Made by a program: the position numbers and the translations under genes
DNA from: Cornus controversa
Lineage: Eukaryota > Streptophyta > Magnoliopsida > Cornales > Cornaceae
DNA: 64,000 bases
Assembly (NCBI GenBank): GCA_026545225.1
Contig: CM048845.1
Coordinates: forward strand, 33,837,001-33,901,000
Direction of reading: 5' to 3'
In this document: positions 58,001 through 64,000 of the stretch, one piece after another
How the letters are laid out: each line of letters opens with the position of its first letter
How positions within the stretch are numbered: the first letter of the stretch is position 1
The notes under the pieces: model-generated
The model's database searches: none
What the model was told of the DNA's origin: nothing
Seen by the model: only the letters and a program-made list of their open reading frames with translations

Positions 58001-59567
58001 GCTATGTTGATGTAGCAGACCTTCCAAATATTGCAAATCTTCAGAAGCGGCCCTAAGAATTACAGCTCCTGAACATCAAATTAGTGCACACAATTTTTAT
58101 GTTTTCTTCAAATCTTTCAAGTCTTAAACCTTATTAGCTTACTGGTGAAGAACGAACATTACCAAAATAATAAAAATAAATAAAAATTAACCCTAATTAT
58201 CTATCTTTGCCGGCTCTCCAAAAGTAGAGGCAAAAAAACATGTGCAGGTGCAGCTCATGTGTGCCAATTAAATCTTGTTCTCCATCATTTACTTATCTGT
58301 TATGTGCGTAATAGCTTGTAGTTGAATTAGTCTACTTGTTCTGTTTGATTTTGAATTAGTCTTTTATTAAAGTAATGCTATCTAGAAAATAGGACGTAGT
58401 GGTAGTGTTATCTAAAAAATAGGATGTAGTTCTTTCTAGTTTGTCGTACGGATAGGGAGTTGGTTTTTGCATCTTCTTGTATTTAAGTGATTGCACAGTG
58501 AATAAGAAAAAAAATAGAATGAACCAGACTTGAAGGTCTTAAGGAGTTTGCTACCCTCAAAGTAGGTAGTTAGGTTATCAAATTTTCCATTTTCTCTTCC
58601 TTTTCCTTGTCATCCCTCTCGTCCTTTTCCTTGTTCCAGTCCAAGGGACGTATCAGTACATAACATTATTTCATTTTCTATCTTTCTATTCTTGGGAGAT
58701 TTAGGTCTGGCTGTGTGAATATTAGTCTTTCCACACTCTCAATAAGCTCCTCAACTCCACTTTTTTATTCCTAGTGAAACCAAATATGCATTTGTGTAAT
58801 CAGCTTTCTATATCCTTTGCTGTTGTAGGTTTATCATTAGTGTCTGTCCTCATGTGGTGCCCCATATGTTTGGTGGTTGTACTTTAGCTGTGTCACCCAC
58901 CAGCACTAGGAACAATGGATTGTCAGCTTATCCATCACTACATTTAAGAAACAGTTTGCATTGTGTTTGATTTGGATATGTAAATGAGTATAATAGATTC
59001 AATCTGGTGCATACCACCTTATGTTCCTCTCTCTCTTTTCGAATGTTACAATCTGCTCGTGTAACTGTCTTGATGGTAAATAGCATGTTAAATATTCATT
59101 GTAAATTTTAAATGTGATTCTGTCAGGTTCTTGGTTTTGGGGACTACATTGAAGAGGTGTATGCTGCATACGAACAACACAAGCTTGAAACAATGGTAAT
59201 TATGTATTTCTACATGCTTATCTACATTACTGATGTTCTGATAGGATTGAACTGGGCCACGAGACCCGTAATTATACTGGTCGACTTGGTTCAACCACCT
59301 CCTGTTTGTTAAACCAGTGAATAGGGCAATCAACTGAATTGATGTGTTTATGATTATCTCAAGTAGACTACTTATTGTTTCGCGAATAACCTCTGACAGG
59401 ACTCGATAAAAGGTGGGAAGTGGAGCAACGTTGTTGGTGAAATGACGGAGGAAGAAGCATTGGCGGAGCAGCAGAGGATGTTTGCAGAGGCAAGAGCAAG
59501 AATGAACGGTGTGGGTACAATCCCACAGCAATCGGACCCTGAGGGTCGAATGGATAACCAACTTTAG
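49008..59567 (+). CDS. DR1: Dr1 / NC2-beta transcription repressor
   Basis: Histone-fold subunit that pairs with NC2-alpha (DRAP1), binds TBP on TATA promoters and blocks TFIIA/TFIIB entry in the nucleus. Coding exons are 49008-49062, 50160-50249, 57286-57380, 59127-59195 and 59400-59567. All junctions are GT-AG and the frame is open to TAG: 158 aa, the usual plant length. Residues about 18-100 form the histone fold (ATMTKIIKEMLPPDVRVARD, KRTIAPEHVLKALEVLGFGD). Then come EEVYAAYEQHK and the conserved tail TEEEALAEQQRMFAEARARM. The start MEPMDIVGKAKEDASLPK matches the family opening. Intron 2 is 7.0 kb and full of repeats; the first intron is 1.1 kb. Confidence 0.96.
49063..50159 (+). other. 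Dr1 intron 1
   Basis: Begins GGTTTG (donor GTTTGA) and ends CACCAG. AT-rich, with no repeats of note except a C-run followed by an A-run near 49424-49438. Confidence 0.7.
50831..51415. repeat. Diverged tandem duplication, about 300 bp, in Dr1 intron 2
   Basis: Copies at about 50831-51105 and 51140-51415 share blocks such as 'acagaatca.ataagttaaca', 'aaactagatctt', 'ggtgatgcagt.aggagca' and 'gaacattagaattcttctga'. Many substitutions show it is old. Neither copy has a long frame. Confidence 0.8.
53408..53430. repeat. Poly-C run, 23 bases
   Basis: Uninterrupted C, followed by TCCTCTCCTC. It is an unusual length for a plant intron and may be an assembly or sequencing length artefact. Confidence 0.85.
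54035..54839. mobile_element. hAT-type MITE, 805 bp, in Dr1 intron 2
   Basis: Ends CTAAGAAGCACAGA and (reversed) CTAGGAAGCACGGA. It is flanked by a perfect 8-bp direct repeat ATTGTTGG (54027-54034, 54840-54847), the size typical of hAT insertion. Subterminal stretches are full of GACACGG / GTGTCCG units on both sides. The A-rich interior has no transposase. The short frames across it are chance. Confidence 0.85.
54900..55080 (-). repeat. tRNA-derived SINE candidate 1 in Dr1 intron 2
   Basis: On minus, an A-box-like CAACTTGACTGGTAAGGC (plus 55045-55063) is followed by a perfect B-box GGTTCGATCCT (plus 55009-55019). A short body (ACTGAAGGTGAGGCC...) and a T/A-rich end toward 54900 come next. 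The arrangement is that of Au-like plant SINEs. It lies antisense to Dr1. Confidence 0.65.
55500..55985. repeat. MITE-like patch in Dr1 intron 2
   Basis: The right end, reversed, reads GAGCCCGTTTGGGATTGC, a common MITE terminus, followed by AAAAGTGCTTTTA. The left edge has a similar but degraded AAAAAAGCACTTTTG. The GTGTTTGGTAA / GTGTTTGATAA pair also recurs in inverted order. No clean target duplication was found. Confidence 0.45.
56310..56485 (-). repeat. tRNA-derived SINE candidate 2 in Dr1 intron 2
   Basis: On minus, the A-box TTTAGCTAAAGTGGCA (plus about 56450-56465) and B-box GGTTCAAATCC (plus 56413-56423) are spaced as in tRNA genes. A non-tRNA body (56310-56400) follows. The head lacks a convincing acceptor stem, so I call a SINE rather than a tRNA gene. 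Antisense to Dr1. Confidence 0.6.
57381..59126 (+). other. Dr1 intron 3
   Basis: Starts GTTTTT and ends CTGTCAG. A CT microsatellite lies near 57696-57709. It is otherwise unremarkable AT-rich sequence; no element ends were seen. Confidence 0.65.
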
Positions 59568-61507
59568 GAGCTTTGTTCTCTTGAATCACTGACTTCCGTG
59601 TGTGTTTCTTGAGGATCTGCGGACGGTGCTTCCGTCTTATTTATTATGTATGTACAGAAGAAGCTCTTGATAGTTACATGGCATCTCTAGGTTTGAATGA
59701 AATGTGGTCTATGAATAACTAATTATATTGATTGTGTAATTAGTGAGAGTTTGTTCAAAATTGCCTCCACTTGACAACTCCGATGCTATTTCTAGTCCAA
59801 ACAGGTTGCTGTATGAGCATGATGCCCAGCCCCTCCCTTTATCTAACGGTCATGATTAAAAGTGTACTGATAGTGTTGTAGGCTTTACATACACTAATCA
59901 TAATTGAAACACCCCCCAAAAAAAAAATCTATTTTTTTGCTCAACTAATAAAAAATTGTGAGTTATTATGACGAAAATGCCACCCTCATTTATTTATTTT
60001 TATTTTTATTTTTATTTTCTTTAAAGAAATTTTATTTATCTTCTAATATTGTAATATTATTTTTTTATTTGGAAATACATACAAGTGGGCCAATCTCTTT
60101 ACAATAAAAAATATCAATAAATCATACTTTTTTTTAATGACAATGCTGTCAATTGTCAATAAGATCATTAATTCATACATTATTCATACATTTTGATAAA
60201 TATGATAAATTGTATATTTTTACAAAACTTTATATTTTATCATTTGTAATTATATGTATTTGTATTTTGTGATTGTATATAATATGAGGAATACGAGGTT
60301 TGCGAGGAATTTTATTTCGCTGTCATTGTTTTATTATTTTATCTCTAATGTTAATCATAATTTTCAATATAGTTTTTATCTCACCTCCTTTATAATTTTT
60401 ATTTATTTATTTGAAGTATTGAACAGAAATTTTATTTATTCCCTAAGAAGTTATTCAATGTTTTTTTTCAAATAAAAAACAAGATTACAATATTAAAGAA
60501 TAAATAAAAAAAATTTAAAAAAATTAAAACTAAAAATAAATAGATGAGCGACATTTTCGCTGTAATAACCCCTTAATATGCTACCTAATTCCGCATATGA
60601 CGGCAATCAAAGAAGGATGCATGTGATCAAAGACCAACAAAAAAAAAAGTCTACTGTTATCCAATCAGAAGTTCGAGGAAGACAGGACGATAAAGAGAGG
60701 ATTGTATTTATTTATTTTTTAATTTTTAGGTTTAAGATTAATAACGTAATTGAGTCGCGAGATGTACTGTGAGAACTTTTGAAAGTCAAAGCATTTAATT
60801 GCAATAATCGATAATTGAAGGTGCATTTTGCAATAAATCAATAGTTGATAGATGTTCAGTGTACTTTTGCCTGGTTATTAATTCATATTATTTATAACTA
60901 CTAAACTCTTAAAAATACTATTTTAACTAAATAACATGAGTTTGTGTCACATTTTCTATTTGGAGTAATTGTATCGTGCCATTTATTTTTACATTCTATT
61001 TTTGTTGTTATTAATACTATTATTTTAATTGTTTATAGGTTGCAACAAATGTCATTTTTCTGGATTTTTTTTTTGCCTTCCTGTAGTATGGTTGATTAAC
61101 AAATTGCTCTATTTTTACCAAAATAAAAAATTTCTCTACTGTATTTTGTTTGACATGTAGTATACATGATAATAATGTATTTAATATTTAAGTTTAACAA
61201 ATTTGTTAAAATTGACAACTCATTTGCAGGATATTGATAGAAAGTTAAAATTTAACAAATCTGTTAAATCCAAATTTCTTTTTTTAAAAAAAATATATAA
61301 AAAAGAATTAATACAAGAGGAAGCATATGCAATTAAAAATTCTCTCCTCTTTGTAATTAGTTTTTTTTCTTCTTTAGATTAATAAAAGCTCTATTAACTT
61401 CTATTTGTTTATGTTTTTTTTTTTCTAGGGTTATTTGTTAATTTTAAGTTATACTAGGTACATGCATCAATACTTTTTATATCTTTTAGATGATACAAAA
61501 TTCGGGT
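59568..61507. other. Dr1 3' UTR and AT-rich intergenic region
   Basis: The first 200 bp or so hold the 3' UTR (no clear AATAAA). From 59900 on the sequence is very AT-rich with T- and A-runs and no supported gene, repeat end or regulatory cluster. Confidence 0.55.
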
Positions 61508-63843
61508 TGCCGGAATGCCCCCGTTCCGGGCTCGAACTCCGGAGAGTGAGGTGTCACACTAGATCGGTCAATGCTCCCATGACCCCGGACCAACGGAACA
61601 ATGTCAAATCATATCCAACACCCTCAACTCCAATCTGGACTATTGAGACCATCGTTCATCGTGGAAGCCTTTCATTCTAATTTTATTAATTCCCAAACTG
61701 GAACATCATCTAAGATCAATCAATCAAAGTCTTAGTCTCAAAATTTGCAAAAGCATACCCTCTTAATGTCACATTACATTATACTATGATCAACTCTCAT
61801 CAATGGACCCTCTCTAATAACCAATCACCAAATTTTTACTCAACTCAAATCAATGCAACCTTAAGGCATCTACGATCGATTGTAATTCATGTTACGGTTG
61901 ATCGTAGCTCTACGATCCATCGCACATATATCGTAATATTTATCAAACTGCACTGGTTTTGGCACCAATGTTGGACCAATTCTACGATTCATCGTAAGCC
62001 AGATTATGATCCATTGTAATATTACGATTGATCGTAAGTCTATTTATGATCCATCGTAGCACTCCCTGTAGAAATCCTCAATTTGCCTTCAAGACCAATT
62101 TGAATCCATTCTTCAAACCTAATGCACATAGGTTCATATGGACAATTTCATAGCATAATTAAAAGCTATAATATTCATTCAAGATCTCATTAAACCATTC
62201 AGATGTTTAATCATACAACCATTCCCATATACAAGTACAATAAAGTGGAATTCTTACACATGCATCCATAATTCAAAATACATATGTCTAAGGTATATTT
62301 ATCATCATACATCATCTCCCCAAATCGAAAGTCATACATCATTACATATGATAAATGCATTTAAGTCCACATTTCAGAAATGAATTTTACAAAAGAATAA
62401 AAAAGAGTCATCCATGCCACAAGCATAACTCAATGTTGGTGAGAGTTGGCTACTTCCTTGCTATAACCTGAAATGTTTATGTAATAAACATAGGATGAGC
62501 TCCTGCATACTCAATAGAAATTTCTAAAACATATAACCTAAGGTCTCATGAAAACACACACACCAAAGAACGGATCAATATGTGTCAAACATTATATACC
62601 ATCAACCATACCATGAATGTATGCATTATGCCATGCATTCATGCCCTTCCCATGTCTCACACATAATCAAGAATCCTTAAACTCCAATGAAGGCCCATCC
62701 GGTCAAGTTATACCTGAATTCCAATTTAAGGACCACTTGGTTAATATTCAGAATCCATGTTTCAGCCCATCCAAAATGTACATCTTCTACAATCCTCCCA
62801 CATATACCCCCACCATATATGTGTCATGCATGAACATTTCATTTATATGTATATGCTCCTCTCCACATGTCCTCATGCTAAATGCATACACAAGGATCAT
62901 AATTTCATGCCTTACACAAAGCATCTTGTACATTTTCATTGAGGCACAATGTCAAACACATAATAGCATTTATCATAAATATGCACCAAATACACCATTA
63001 GCCCCATTTCCCCACATGTTTTTCCCACATAAGTTTCATACAATGCATATAAACACATAATCATGATTTTTATTCTTCCAAATCACACAAATACCACATT
63101 TATACATGTTTTTACATACTAAAAACACATGAAAATACACCAAACCCTAGTTGTATGCCTTAGGCATTCAACCAACTAACCAAAACCTCAGAATTTGTAG
63201 GTTAAAGATCCCTACCTCGGTTTAGAAGAGATTCTAAAAAAAAAAATACCAAATTCACCAAACTCAAAATTGCCCAAAACAAAATTTGTTTGGTTCAAAT
63301 GTAATCCCTCATCGCGTATAATGAATTTCCCTTCTTCGACACCTTCCAAATCTCACCCTAAGCCCTTCAAATCTTAGAGAGAAACAGAATAAATGTAGAG
63401 AGAAGCAAGAGAAAGTGTAGCCAGCTGTTTAGATCCAGAATTTCTACCAAGATTTCCATACTAAGTGTATTAATAACACTTTGGGTGCAAAATGACTAAA
63501 ATGCCCCTCTAGTCACTTAACGTACTTTTCGAGCTCCGTTTTCAATTTTGGAAGTGGCTATGGTCTCAAAATCAATTCCTTATCTCTTAAAATATTTGAA
63601 ATGGTCTAAAGTCAAAAATAAATATTTCTCGAACATTTTTCGATTTCTCAGGCCCACCGACTCACGTCCAAAGCTCCTTCAACCCGAAAATTCCAAATTG
63701 AGCCAAATGAATTCAAAACTTTTTTGGACCTCTAAATAATTCTCCAAACATGCATTTCATATTTATAATATGCATACCATCATTTAAAACAATAAATGGC
63801 GAAGAAAAAAGAAAATCGGTCAAAAATGGTCACTGTCTTTACA
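61508..63843 (-). mobile_element. Large LTR, copy 3 of 3
   Basis: The right end, GGTCACTGTCTTTACA at 63843, and the blocks CACTTAACGTAC (63514-63525), 'tttggttcaaatg' and 'agagagaaacagaa' line up with 1-2046 and 9938-12743. The left end is probably TGCCGGAATGCCCCC at 61508, resembling the TGTCACGCCCCGG end of copy 2; this edge is uncertain by about 20 bp. Flanking 5-mers do not match, so it may be a solo LTR with a decayed duplication or a misjudged edge. Minus orientation by analogy with its relatives. No coding region. Confidence 0.6.
61866..62060. repeat. Palindromic TACGATnnATCGTA motif array in LTR copy 3
   Basis: At least six imperfect copies of (T)ACGATYSATCGTA lie within 195 bp, for example TACGATCGATTGTAA, CTACGATCCATCGCA, CTACGATTCATCGTAAG, ATTACGATTGATCGTAAG and TATGATCCATCGTAG. 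Each is a near-palindrome. Confidence 0.8.
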
Positions 63844-64000
63844 ACTTATATAAATGTACGTGGAATTTTTAGAATTTTTTATTGATAATATAAAAAAATA
63901 TTAATTAAAGAATTCCATCGCTAAATGGCATCTAATAATACCAACTAACCTATTTTTATAGCTATCTTTAAGTATTTTTTATAGTTATCTTTAATCAATT
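63844..64000. other. Window end, AT-rich
   Basis: Contains a short repeat of 'tatttttatagytatcttta' (about 63950-63990). Nothing else was seen. Confidence 0.5.

Noticed and set aside
59088..59561. 157-residue minus frame
   Set aside because: It is antisense to Dr1 exons 4 and 5 and the intron between them, a shadow of the true coding strand.
61866..62060. CRISPR-like array
   Set aside because: The repeats are short, imperfect, palindromic and irregularly spaced in a plant LTR. There are no unique spacers and no cas genes.
62617..63060. 147-residue plus frame
   Set aside because: It lies inside an LTR, is Cys/His/Pro-rich without a domain, and has no counterpart in the related LTRs.

Overview
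The window is AT-rich nuclear DNA from a flowering plant, most likely a eudicot. Split genes with GT-AG introns, plant-type MIS12, Dr1 and KIN/LEA proteins, plant Ty1/Copia and hAT elements, and many small TIR elements with 3-bp TWA-like target duplications all point that way. The species cannot be named from the sequence. No operons, CRISPR, rRNA or convincing tRNA genes were seen.

Four host genes can be supported. A MIS12-type kinetochore subunit lies on + at 17163-22950 (7 coding exons, 244 aa). A 69-aa KIN/LEA-like stress protein lies on - at 24129-23422 and converges on MIS12. A 118-aa single-pass membrane protein of unknown function lies on + at 32636-32992. The Dr1/NC2-beta transcription repressor lies on + at 49008-59567 (5 coding exons, 158 aa, one intron of 7 kb). 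Visible candidate control sites are an E2F-type motif before MIS12, a G-box/ABRE upstream of the LEA gene, and four CGCG boxes before Dr1.

Most of the rest is transposable elements. Positions 1-2046 hold one end of a large LTR. From 3370 to 16662 there are two adjacent TIR-bounded, MULE-like non-autonomous elements, each filled with later insertions. The first holds a 477-bp MITE and a non-coding LTR element. The second holds a decayed hAT transposon that itself contains a 2.8-kb solo LTR with a perfect 5-bp target duplication. Positions 25331-31349 are a full-length but dead Copia element. From 35597 to 47657 there is a row of MITEs (one a near-perfect hairpin), a well-delimited solo LTR (45351-46517) and probable LTR remnants. 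The Dr1 intron carries a delimited hAT MITE, two tRNA-derived SINE candidates and tandem duplications. From 61508 to 63843 there is a third member of the large LTR family seen at 1-2046 and 9938-12743.

I see no previously undescribed biological system. The items most worth follow-up are the three-level nest with readable insertion order, the short motif arrays that differ between related LTRs, the hairpin MITE as a possible small-RNA source, and the repeat-derived DNA lying in the promoters of the stress, membrane-protein and Dr1 genes.
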